DNA from: Candidatus Heimdallarchaeota archaeon
GTDB lineage: Archaea; Asgardarchaeota; Heimdallarchaeia; Hodarchaeales; S146-22
Reading direction: 5' to 3'
NCBI GenBank assembly: GCA_015520535.1
Contig: WAPZ01000683.1
Span: 1 to 8,380 of the forward strand
Length of the DNA stretch: 8,380 bases
Shown in pieces: positions 1 to 5,931 of this stretch (the first letter of the stretch is position 1; every line of letters starts with the position of its first letter). A program made the position numbers and the translations under genes. The notes beneath the pieces were generated by a model. The model did not search any database, had not been told where the DNA came from, and saw only the letters and a program-made list of their open reading frames with translations.

Positions 1-15
1 GAAAAGAAAAAGTAA
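1..15 (+). CDS. Possible 3' end of an upstream gene
   Basis: The first frame reads Glu-Lys-Lys-Lys followed by TAA at 13-15, a lysine-rich ending common for archaeal proteins. A GGAGG-pyrimidine stretch that could terminate transcription lies 25 bases further on. Only four codons are visible, so neither the frame nor the product can be established, and the reading could be chance in A-rich DNA. Confidence 0.25.
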   Translation, partial: EKKK

Positions 16-39
16 GCTTTTGAAATTGACGTGCGGAGG

Positions 40-51
40 TTTTTTCCTTTT
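40..51 (+). terminator. Pyrimidine-tract terminator candidate
   Basis: A run of six T, two C and four T follows the possible upstream stop codon by about 25 bases. Archaeal transcription commonly ends at oligo-T tracts without a strong hairpin, which is what is seen here. The call depends on a gene really ending at 13-15. Confidence 0.3.
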
Positions 52-480
52 AATGATTAACATCGATGGGATAAAAAGAGATCCAAGTTCAATTTGAGAA
101 GATTCTCCAAAAAAATGTGTTTAAGGACATTATATAGTTTCTGTTCGTAGAAAAACGGTTTTAATTTCAATAGAGGCATAAAAAGAGAAACATGTTAAGC
201 AAAAAAAGAAGCTATGATGGTATGTAGTTGCGTTTTTTTCAGATATATTTGGATGATATTTGCGGTATTACCATTTTTGTCAAGGTTAGAAAAAAATTAC
301 AAAGCTGCGTGGTAAGAAATATTATTTTGTTCTTAGATATTCTTTGTGAAAGATACGTCATAAGGAGTTGTGGTAAAAATCTTTATAAGGACAATGGAGT
401 TGAAGTGAAACGAATAATTGTTCCCAAGAAAGTTTAGCGTTTTCCAGTTAAACTCCAAATTAGTGCGATAATTCAATTTT

Positions 481-485
481 AGGTG
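481..485 (+). promoter_or_regulatory. Ribosome binding site of the GTPase gene
   Basis: AGGTG matches the archaeal 16S anti-Shine-Dalgarno complement. It sits 8 bases before ATG 494 but only 5 bases before the in-frame TTG at 491. The spacing favours ATG 494 as the start. Confidence 0.6.
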
Positions 486-493
486 CATCTTTG

Positions 494-1111
494 ATGAGTG
501 AGTTTAAAGAGTTTAAAGAGAAATTGAAGCGTTTACGTCGCATAATACGAATAACAGTGGTCGGCGATGGGGCAGTAGGTAAAACGACCCTCATAAAGGC
601 AATGTTAAACTTACTGGAGAAAAATGAATCGTATGAATATAACTATGAAGAAGTTAAACGCACGCCGTTTATGTCTATTGAGCGGTGGAAACTAAATAAT
701 TTGTCCATTCAGTGTTATGATTTAGCGGGACAGCGAAGACCGGGTGCACATCCCATCGATGTTCTTAGTGATCAAGTGTTACGTGAGATTGATGTGATCA
801 TTTTCGTATTTGCGCTGAATCGGTTTGAATCCTTTGAAAATCTGAATGAGTGGAAGGAAATCATTGAGAAGAGTCTTGAAAATAACTCACCGTATTACCT
901 CTTAGTGGGAAACAAAGCTGATTTGGGAAAAGAAGTCCCACAAGAGATGATTGACAATATTGTGGGTGATGATAAACCGTTCAAGCGATATGTGGAAACT
1001 GTTGCCATTAAAAATCAAGGAATTACGGATTTGGTGGATGCCTTAGTGAGCGTGTTGGAATTGCGGTTAACAGCTGTCGTATCGAAGGAGAGCTCAAAGA
1101 AAGTTAAATGA
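494..1111 (+). CDS. Ras/Arf-type small GTP-binding protein
   Basis: This is a small GTPase that should switch between GDP- and GTP-bound forms. Numbered from the TTG at 491 (subtract one for ATG 494), the P-loop is GDGAVGKT at 25-32, the switch I threonine is probably T58, the G3 box is DLAGQ at 77-81 with the Ras-type catalytic glutamine Q81, and G4 is NKAD at 141-144. The G5 region at 169-173 reads ETVAI and is degenerate relative to the Ras ETSAK motif. The T58-to-D77 distance of 19 residues matches Arf rather than Ras, while the DLAGQ box is closer to Ras/Rab. Switch II (RRPGAHPIDVLSDQVL) is unlike the common families. At about 205 residues it is a single G domain with a basic helical N-terminus. 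There is no C-terminal cysteine for prenylation and no N-terminal glycine at position 2 for myristoylation, so it is probably cytosolic or recruited by a partner. The next gene starts 58 bases downstream on the same strand and probably shares its transcript. The subfamily is not assigned. Confidence 0.93.
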   Translation: MSEFKEFKEKLKRLRRIIRITVVGDGAVGKTTLIKAMLNLLEKNESYEYNYEEVKRTPFMSIERWKLNNLSIQCYDLAGQRRPGAHPIDVLSDQVLREIDVIIFVFALNRFESFENLNEWKEIIEKSLENNSPYYLLVGNKADLGKEVPQEMIDNIVGDDKPFKRYVETVAIKNQGITDLVDALVSVLELRLTAVVSKESSKKVK

Positions 1112-1169
1112 GTGAAAATTAGGAATGTAGCGTAAATGCATGCGATATTGGGGAAGTGTGAGTTGAATA

Positions 1170-3467
1170 ATGACTGAATTTATTTGTAAATTATGTAATA
1201 AACTGGTTAAATTCGATCCTAATGATGAAAGTAGTTATTTACAGCGAGTTCCTTCGGGAAATCCGCTAATAGGGCGGTTGTTTACTTATCGAGTTCCGCA
1301 TCGTGCATTAAACGGGCGATTACATATTAATGTGGTAGTTGTTGACCCCGATGGAAATTATAGGGCACATAAAGATTATTATGAAGAACAAGAACTTGCG
1401 GCAACTGCTTCAAGCCAATGGCGTAAAGCGGTGGAAATCTTTCCGGACATTCTCCGTCCTTATTTATTAGTTGCTGATATGAAAGAACAACAAGAATTAC
1501 TTGCAAGTTATCATAAAAATGAAATGGCTGAATGGAACGTTACCCAATGGACAGATTTTTTTTTGCAATTATGGGATACTTATCCCGAAAACAATTTTTT
1601 TAGTTTTATTGCTGCGTTATGGTGTTATTTTGTTGGGAAAATGGAAGAATTAGTCAAGCGACAAGCTCAGCGGCATGTATGGTCCTACCTCATTATTATT
1701 CGTGCTTTAAGTCGTATAAATCCGTCAAAAGACCTCAAAAACGAAATTCATCACTTAGAAGAACTCGTCAAAGAAGCGCCTCAGATCATAGAATTAGAAC
1801 GATATATTTCAGCGGCAGAAGTGTTATTACGTCTTTCGGAAATAGAAGAACTCAAACGTATTTATACACAAGCCATGACACGCCTTTCCATTTTACATGA
1901 TCTCATTTCAAAAACCGTATTGCTGACTGTTCAAGCATATTATGGTTTTAGTCAATTCCAAATCGGCAATCTCAGTGAAGCCAAAAAACTTGTGGAACCC
2001 GCATATCTTTTTGCCCAGCTAATCGAAAATAAACTGATGTTAAAACAAATCAGCATCTTTTATGGCATTATTCTCCGTTCAACGGGTGAATTGACAACCG
2101 CACGACAAGTGTTTGCCACGTTACAACAAATTAGTCACGAGTTTCATGATGAACGCACCCGGATTGTTGCAGTAATGAATCTTGCCATTGTGGAATCACT
2201 CCAAGGTAATTATGAAAAAGCACTCTCATTGCACAAAATGTGTTTAGAAGAACCATTAGTAAAAAAAGAACTGCATTTACGCATTCCAGTGCTCAATAAC
2301 ATTGCACAAGTCTTATACGAACAGCATCGCTACGAAGAAGCCATGAAATATGCCAAAGAGGGGCTTGCTGAGAAGAATCTTCCTATTGAAATGCAAATAG
2401 CACTGTATGGCATTTTAAAGTCCATTGCACGTGCTCAAAGAAGCAAGGAATTATTAGAATGGATCGAAGAACGACTACCTTCTCATCCCTTTTTTGAAAC
2501 TCCACGTGGCCGTATTTTTTTGGAAGACCTTCGTGCCATCGAAGCCGAAATAAACTATCAGTGGAAAACTGCCATCAAACACCTAGAAAACCAACTAAAA
2601 ATTATTGAAGAAAATAATCTGAAAGAACAAGCAAACGTAGTCGAATTAAATGTGATTTATGCCTATTATATGTTATATCGCCAAGAAAAAGATCCTACTC
2701 TCTTAAAAAACCTCTTTAGGCATATTAGCCGTGCGAATACATTGGCACAAGAAGCCGGTTACTACCCCGACCTCTGCAGACTAACGTATCTTAAAGGTCT
2801 AATTGCCATTGAGGCACAAGAATTTGAACAAGCCGAAATCCATTTAAACGATGCCTTAAAATTGGCACGTCAATATGAATTAAAAGATTTGGAAGCCGAA
2901 ATAACCGAATTTATGGAGACGTTCCGTGAACAGCAAATTGAGCAGATGCGCACTCATATCAACAAACTCTTTAAGAATTTGAAACTTGTCCCACCACCAC
3001 AAAAAGCGCCACCACAAAGAGAGTTACAGTTGCTTTGGATTTATTCAAAGACCGTTGATTGGGAAATCCTTATGCAGACAGTAACACCTGCAGACGATGA
3101 ACACGAAAATCAGACCGCAAGTCAACCGACGAAAATTCAGCGTTTAAAAGTACAAGAATCGTCAACAGATCTTCTTCGTTATTTCCAAGGAATAAAAGAT
3201 GTATGGAAATATTGTGAGCGAAACATCCTCTCCAACAACATTAGTCAAATTCCCTCACAGTATGGAAACCTGCTGGTGGAATCAACAGAACAATTTGTGT
3301 TGCTGGCTATTTGTACTAAACTCCATTATGCATTACAAATGAAGTTACAACGCCTTCTTAACGAATTAGAGAACTTCTCTTTCAATAAATTCAGCGACGA
3401 GCTTACAGCCTTTACAGCATCAAAGGTAAAAAAACTCTTCGGTGAAATGCAGCGCATCAACCTTTAA
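1170..3467 (+). CDS. Large TPR protein with N-terminal CxxC and C-terminal alpha/beta domain
   Basis: This 765-residue protein is probably a scaffold or adaptor. The N-terminus carries one CxxC (C6, C9) and nearby histidines (H44, H52), which could be half of a zinc site. A strand-rich segment follows, with HINVVVVDPDGNYRAHKDYY at 52-71. Helical repeats fill about residues 80-600. The clearest TPR-like units are near 250-285, 291-325, 331-362, 371-403, 407-439, 447-482, 489-528 and 533-571, with the usual small/large/aromatic pattern (for example GNYEKALSLHK). After a proline-rich linker (608-615), residues 617-765 look like a separate domain: a strand pair (617-637), an acidic insert, a helix (667-682), a strand pair (698-716), a long amphipathic helix (717-735) and a last helix (743-757). 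This order resembles longin/roadblock-type domains that bind small GTPases, but that is inference. There is no signal peptide or membrane segment. ATG 1170 is the only usable start, because the in-frame codon three before it is TGA. GGGAAGTG at 1151-1158 is a weak ribosome binding site. Confidence 0.9.
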   Translation: MTEFICKLCNKLVKFDPNDESSYLQRVPSGNPLIGRLFTYRVPHRALNGRLHINVVVVDPDGNYRAHKDYYEEQELAATASSQWRKAVEIFPDILRPYLLVADMKEQQELLASYHKNEMAEWNVTQWTDFFLQLWDTYPENNFFSFIAALWCYFVGKMEELVKRQAQRHVWSYLIIIRALSRINPSKDLKNEIHHLEELVKEAPQIIELERYISAAEVLLRLSEIEELKRIYTQAMTRLSILHDLISKTVLLTVQAYYGFSQFQIGNLSEAKKLVEPAYLFAQLIENKLMLKQISIFYGIILRSTGELTTARQVFATLQQISHEFHDERTRIVAVMNLAIVESLQGNYEKALSLHKMCLEEPLVKKELHLRIPVLNNIAQVLYEQHRYEEAMKYAKEGLAEKNLPIEMQIALYGILKSIARAQRSKELLEWIEERLPSHPFFETPRGRIFLEDLRAIEAEINYQWKTAIKHLENQLKIIEENNLKEQANVVELNVIYAYYMLYRQEKDPTLLKNLFRHISRANTLAQEAGYYPDLCRLTYLKGLIAIEAQEFEQAEIHLNDALKLARQYELKDLEAEITEFMETFREQQIEQMRTHINKLFKNLKLVPPPQKAPPQRELQLLWIYSKTVDWEILMQTVTPADDEHENQTASQPTKIQRLKVQESSTDLLRYFQGIKDVWKYCERNILSNNISQIPSQYGNLLVESTEQFVLLAICTKLHYALQMKLQRLLNELENFSFNKFSDELTAFTASKVKKLFGEMQRINL

Positions 3468-3566
3468 TCTTCATGTCACGGAGGAAGTGATCAATCTTAG
3501 GCATTAAACCATCTCATACTGCTGAAATTAAAAATAAATGAAAACATAGAAGTGGGAACAAAAAAA
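3468..3566. other. Spacer between convergent genes
   Basis: The TPR gene and the minus-strand membrane protein gene end facing each other across 99 bases. No T-run lies just after the TPR stop, so its terminator is not evident. A string at 3480-3493, GGAGGAAGTGATCA, resembles an extended Shine-Dalgarno sequence, but no reading frame of useful length starts after it. Confidence 0.6.
3560..3566 (-). terminator. Oligo-U terminator of the membrane protein gene
   Basis: Read on the minus strand, seven T follow the TAA stop directly. Further T-rich stretches follow near 3526-3536. This fits archaeal intrinsic termination, which needs a U-tract but no strong hairpin. Confidence 0.55.
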
Positions 3567-4373
3567 TTAATGGAACAATAAAATCAAGACCACAAATAAA
3601 AACAGCCGTAAGGTTTGTTCTCTCCCCACAGCCTTCAAAGATCGTTTTGATATCCGAAGTGATTCTTTTCTTAGTGCTTGACGAAAAGAATGCAATGTTG
3701 GTTCAATACCAGCTATCATGATTAACGGAGAAAGATTTTGATAGATTACAAAGGCAACTACAAAAATGAGAAAGAAACTAAGCCATACCACAAAGGGTAT
3801 TGTTGTTGAGATCCTTTCTCTCAAAGAATCCACATGAAGAATTAAAACACAACTAAAACCAGCGAATAACCACCAAATAAGAGTCATCGAGATAAAATCG
3901 TTAAAAGAGACTGGAGCAGCTGAAACCACTGGAATTAAAAGACTTAAAATGGATAATACAAACGCACCAACGGTCAATTCTGTAGTCGACTGTGCTTTTG
4001 TCTTTTTAAGCGTCAGTAACGACCAAATAATAAAGGAGACAACTAACATACCCCATACAATGGCTGCATAAAGCGTAAAAGACAACACATAATTTATAAA
4101 GCCCAGAAATCCAACTAACACCAACGGAAGGGGATATAATTTTTTAAATCGGGACCGAATCATTTCAAGAAAGGAATCTGCAGAAAATAACACGGTAATA
4201 GCGAATAAAAGCATTAACAACAACGTTTGTGGTAATGTTGAACGTAATAATGACAAAAAAACGCCCAAAATAACTGAACCAAGCCAAATCATGGTTAAAC
4301 CATGTTCATACGGTAATTTAAACCCAAATCCGCTTGAAAACAAATTTTTGCTAGAATGTTTTTCAATAAACAT
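3567..4373 (-). CDS. Multi-pass membrane protein, YwiC-like (tentative)
   Basis: This 268-residue protein is strongly hydrophobic, with about eight predicted membrane segments near residues 25-43, 47-64, 82-97, 100-121, 134-152, 160-180, 192-211 and 253-267. The N-terminal motif LPYEHG (20-25), just before the first helix, resembles the P-x-E/Q-H-G signature of YwiC-like proteins. The C-terminal part also fits the family: a proline-containing loop (P225), a basic helix (231-248) and a VGREQ motif leading into a last helix. The biochemical role of that family is not known to me, so no function is assigned. The start is well supported, because minus-strand GGAGGAAGAGGTGG lies 7 bases before the ATG. 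The gene stands alone between a convergent and a divergent neighbour. The family call is from memory of conserved motifs; an unrelated membrane protein is possible. Confidence 0.85.
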   Translation of the reverse strand: MFIEKHSSKNLFSSGFGFKLPYEHGLTMIWLGSVILGVFLSLLRSTLPQTLLLMLLFAITVLFSADSFLEMIRSRFKKLYPLPLVLVGFLGFINYVLSFTLYAAIVWGMLVVSFIIWSLLTLKKTKAQSTTELTVGAFVLSILSLLIPVVSAAPVSFNDFISMTLIWWLFAGFSCVLILHVDSLRERISTTIPFVVWLSFFLIFVVAFVIYQNLSPLIMIAGIEPTLHSFRQALRKESLRISKRSLKAVGREQTLRLFLFVVLILLFH

Positions 4374-4380
4374 GTGGCTG

Positions 4381-4394
4381 CCACCTCTTCCTCC
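4381..4394 (-). promoter_or_regulatory. Double Shine-Dalgarno of the membrane protein gene
   Basis: The minus strand reads GGAGGAAGAGGTGG, holding two overlapping Shine-Dalgarno-like motifs. The proximal one, AGGTGG, ends 7 bases before the ATG, which is ideal spacing. It is the strongest ribosome binding site in the window and fixes the start at 4373. Confidence 0.75.
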
Positions 4395-4432
4395 TCATCG
4401 CACCACTATCCGTATCACAATCTAAAATACGA

Positions 4433-4444
4433 CTTTAAGTAAAA
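4433..4444 (-). promoter_or_regulatory. TATA-like box of the membrane protein gene
   Basis: The minus strand reads TTTTACTTAAAG about 65 bases before the ATG. Initiation about 25 bases downstream would give a leader of roughly 40 bases that contains the strong ribosome binding site. The box overlaps a perfect palindrome at 4441-4457. Confidence 0.4.
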
Positions 4445-4457
4445 GTAAGTTACTTTT
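4441..4457. repeat. Perfect 17-base palindrome, operator candidate
   Basis: AAAAGTAA and TTACTTTT flank one central G, so both 8-base arms match exactly. The palindrome overlaps the upstream end of the TATA-like box of the minus-strand membrane protein gene, where the B-recognition element would lie. A dimeric regulator bound there would block or assist assembly of TBP and TFB. No second copy of the full sequence was noticed in the window. Confidence 0.55.
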
Positions 4458-4707
4458 CATTCCTGAAAATCACGAAAGATGAAAAAACACCAATTCTATG
4501 ATGATGGTTTTTTAGTCCTGTGTTGCTTAAAAAATAAATGTACGATTTGTACCATAAGTTATAAAAAAATACCAGAGAATTTTTACTTAAAAAGCCATAA
4601 ATAGTTGTAGACAAGAAATTTAATCTAAAAGAACGAAAAGTTGGAGGAAACGTTGCACACACATGGTAATTCATAATATGAGTCGCGGATTTCATACAAA
4701 AAAATAC

Positions 4708-4721
4708 TTAAAAATATATAA
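4708..4721 (+). promoter_or_regulatory. TATA box of the amidotransferase gene
   Basis: TTAAAAATATATAA is the most TATA-like stretch in the window. Initiation about 25 bases downstream, near 4740, would give a leader of about 20 bases before the TTG start at 4760. Confidence 0.55.
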
Positions 4722-4750
4722 TAAATGTGTGAGCACAGCTAAAAGAAAGC

Positions 4751-4755
4751 GTGAT
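4751..4755 (+). promoter_or_regulatory. Probable ribosome binding site deciding a TTG start
   Basis: GTGAT matches the downstream half of the archaeal GGAGGTGATC complement of 16S rRNA. It ends 4 bases before TTG 4760. The same bases could instead be read as GTG and ATG starts (4751, 4754), but those would bury the catalytic cysteine. Confidence 0.4.
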
Positions 4756-4759
4756 GGCG

Positions 4760-5719
4760 TTGTGTCGAATGTTCGCTCTTGTTGGATGTAAAGAAGAGAC
4801 GCAAAACAATTATGAAGGAGAAATCTCCCTTATTAAAGACATCCTCACCAGTTGGGGAATGGCTGCAGAAAATGACCCACTCCTTCAAAAAGTATGTCCA
4901 AAAAAATGGAATACACCGCCATCACATAAACACGGGTGGGGAGTTTTAGCTTGGACCAAAAGCTTCAAAAATTGCATTCATATTAACTATAAGCGCTCAG
5001 AAGATCCACTTAAACTCAAAAATATTGAAGAAATTACAGAAAATATTGCTTTTCAGCTCCAATATGCCGAGCAATATGTGATTATAGGCCATGCACGACT
5101 GGCTTCACCCAACACCCCACTCAGTATCGATCAAGTGCACCCATTTCTTTTAGAATTAGAAGCATTTGAAACCGTCTTTTTCTTACAGCATAATGGAACA
5201 ATCAATAAACAAGCCTTAAACCGACTTTTAACAAAGCCTTATGACAATGAAACGCTGGAACAGCGTTCCGATACCCAATTATTAACGGAATACATGAAAG
5301 GCATTTTACAAGAGGAAGAGCCAACGCGTGAAACACTACTGACCGCCTTGAAAAAAGTGATCGAAGAACATATCACTCGTAATCTTTATTGGAGTGGGAT
5401 GCAACTGATTTTGGGGATTTTACCACTAAATCTAAACAGTGTGCCAAAAGTGTGGTATTTTTCGTGTGCAAATCCGGATTATGAACCGCAAAACTCCTTA
5501 TGTCCCAAAGATTTTGATCTTCTATGGGGCTATCTGGAGTTATTTTACGGAAAAAGTACGACAACACACATTATTGCTTCTTCCACAGTAAAACATTATT
5601 TTGAGAGCATAGGTTCAGAAAATATTACGTGGAAAAATATTGTAAACATGAAAATGGGTGAATTTGTTTTTAAGGCGGATGAAATTTCCTTAGACTCAAC
5701 CTCATTTAATATTGACTAA
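4760..5719 (+). CDS. Class II (Ntn-type) glutamine amidotransferase
   Basis: The protein should hydrolyse glutamine to glutamate and ammonia with an N-terminal cysteine nucleophile. Starting at TTG 4760 gives 319 residues beginning MCRMFALVG, the typical opening of this class, in which Met removal exposes Cys2. The earlier GTG 4751 and ATG 4754 would add three or two residues before the leucine (TTG) codon and are therefore disfavoured. Other class II signatures follow: HGWG at 58-61, GHAR at 110-113 with the glutamine-binding arginine, HNGT at 144-147 and SDTQ at 170-173. The rest, to residue 319, completes a single YafJ/EgtC-like amidotransferase domain. There is no attached synthetase, sugar isomerase or phosphoribosyltransferase domain, so the ammonia acceptor is unknown and may lie on another protein or be absent. 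No signal peptide is seen, so it is cytosolic. It is preceded by a good TATA box and followed after 212 bases by the MFS gene. The family is clear, the substrate is not. Confidence 0.9.
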   Translation: MCRMFALVGCKEETQNNYEGEISLIKDILTSWGMAAENDPLLQKVCPKKWNTPPSHKHGWGVLAWTKSFKNCIHINYKRSEDPLKLKNIEEITENIAFQLQYAEQYVIIGHARLASPNTPLSIDQVHPFLLELEAFETVFFLQHNGTINKQALNRLLTKPYDNETLEQRSDTQLLTEYMKGILQEEEPTRETLLTALKKVIEEHITRNLYWSGMQLILGILPLNLNSVPKVWYFSCANPDYEPQNSLCPKDFDLLWGYLELFYGKSTTTHIIASSTVKHYFESIGSENITWKNIVNMKMGEFVFKADEISLDSTSFNID

Positions 5720-5815
5720 AAAATAAAAGATTTTATCGCCAATTTTAAGTATTACCAATACCATTTAAGCATCATTTGACGGACGACGCTTCTTTTTTGG
5801 CGGACAGAAAACATT

Positions 5816-5831
5816 TTAACACGCATGTTAA
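5816..5831. repeat. Inverted repeat, possible operator
   Basis: TTAACA and TGTTAA are exact inverted arms around CGCA. The site lies about 100 bases before the transporter start and overlaps a possible TATA box (ATTTTAAC). Its form fits a dimeric transcription factor site, though 6-base arms can arise by chance in AT-rich DNA. Confidence 0.35.
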
Positions 5832-5837
5832 GAGGCA

Positions 5838-5847
5838 TTCTTAAGAA
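5838..5847. repeat. Short perfect palindrome
   Basis: TTCTTAAGAA is a perfect 10-base palindrome, six bases after the TTAACA/TGTTAA inverted repeat. The two may form a pair of regulator sites before the transporter gene, or either may be chance. Confidence 0.3.
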
Positions 5848-5931
5848 GAAGAAAACATCAATTCATCCCCCTTTGAAAACGACTTCTGGCATTATTTCCT
5901 TTTACAAAAAAGTGATGGTCGTACTGGTGCT

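Larger units (their letters stand above)
16..493. other. AT-rich spacer before the GTPase gene
   Basis: No convincing gene is seen in this stretch. A 14-codon reading frame (53-97) and a 69-codon frame starting at TTG (228-437) are present but look like chance. An ATTATATAG box at 129-137 resembles an archaeal TATA element. If it is used, it would give a leader of about 330 bases before the GTPase gene, or a short non-coding RNA. An 11-base direct repeat, ATAAAAAGAGA, occurs at 71-81 and 178-188. A second AT-rich box, TTTATAAGG, lies near 381-389 and would give a shorter leader. The true promoter cannot be chosen from sequence alone. Confidence 0.5.
4374..4759. other. Divergent intergenic region with two promoters
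   Basis: This stretch separates the minus-strand membrane protein gene from the plus-strand amidotransferase gene. It holds the ribosome binding site, a TATA-like box and a palindrome for the first, and a TATA-like box for the second. An 81-codon minus-strand frame (4450-4695) is present. It has no ribosome binding site or family resemblance, its stop overlaps the palindrome, and it is taken as chance. The middle part, about 4460-4690, shows nothing recognisable. Confidence 0.6.
5720..5931. other. Spacer with palindromes before the transporter gene
   Basis: No gene is seen here. ATAAAA-GA-TTTTAT at 5723-5736 and a T6 run at 5793-5798 could end the amidotransferase transcript. AATTTTAAGTATTA at 5741-5754 or ATTTTAAC at 5813-5820 could serve as a TATA box for the transporter. 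GGTG at 5926-5929 lies only 2 bases before the transporter ATG, and GTGATGG at 5912-5918 lies 13 bases before it, so its ribosome binding site is not clear-cut. Confidence 0.5.

Noticed and set aside
53..97. 14-codon frame after GGAGGT, a possible leader peptide
   Set aside because: The 12-base spacing is long, the peptide is very short, and the GGAGGT sits against a pyrimidine tract better read as a terminator.
71..188. 11-base direct repeat ATAAAAAGAGA (71-81, 178-188) as a regulatory or mobile repeat
   Set aside because: It is A-rich and low in complexity, with only two copies, so chance is likely.
228..437. 69-codon plus-strand frame starting at TTG
   Set aside because: It has no ribosome binding site, no family resemblance and a rare start codon, and its composition is like the AT-rich spacer around it.
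1619..1900. 93-codon frame inside the TPR gene
   Set aside because: It overlaps a well-supported gene in another frame and shows no domain.
4450..4695. 81-codon minus-strand frame in the divergent spacer
   Set aside because: It lacks a ribosome binding site, has a random-looking composition, and its stop overlaps the palindrome.
4663..4794. 43-codon plus-strand frame after GGAGG at 4643-4647
   Set aside because: The 15-base spacing is too long, and the frame overlaps the amidotransferase promoter and first codons.
5373..5567. 64-codon minus-strand frame inside the amidotransferase gene
   Set aside because: It is a shadow of a strongly supported gene.
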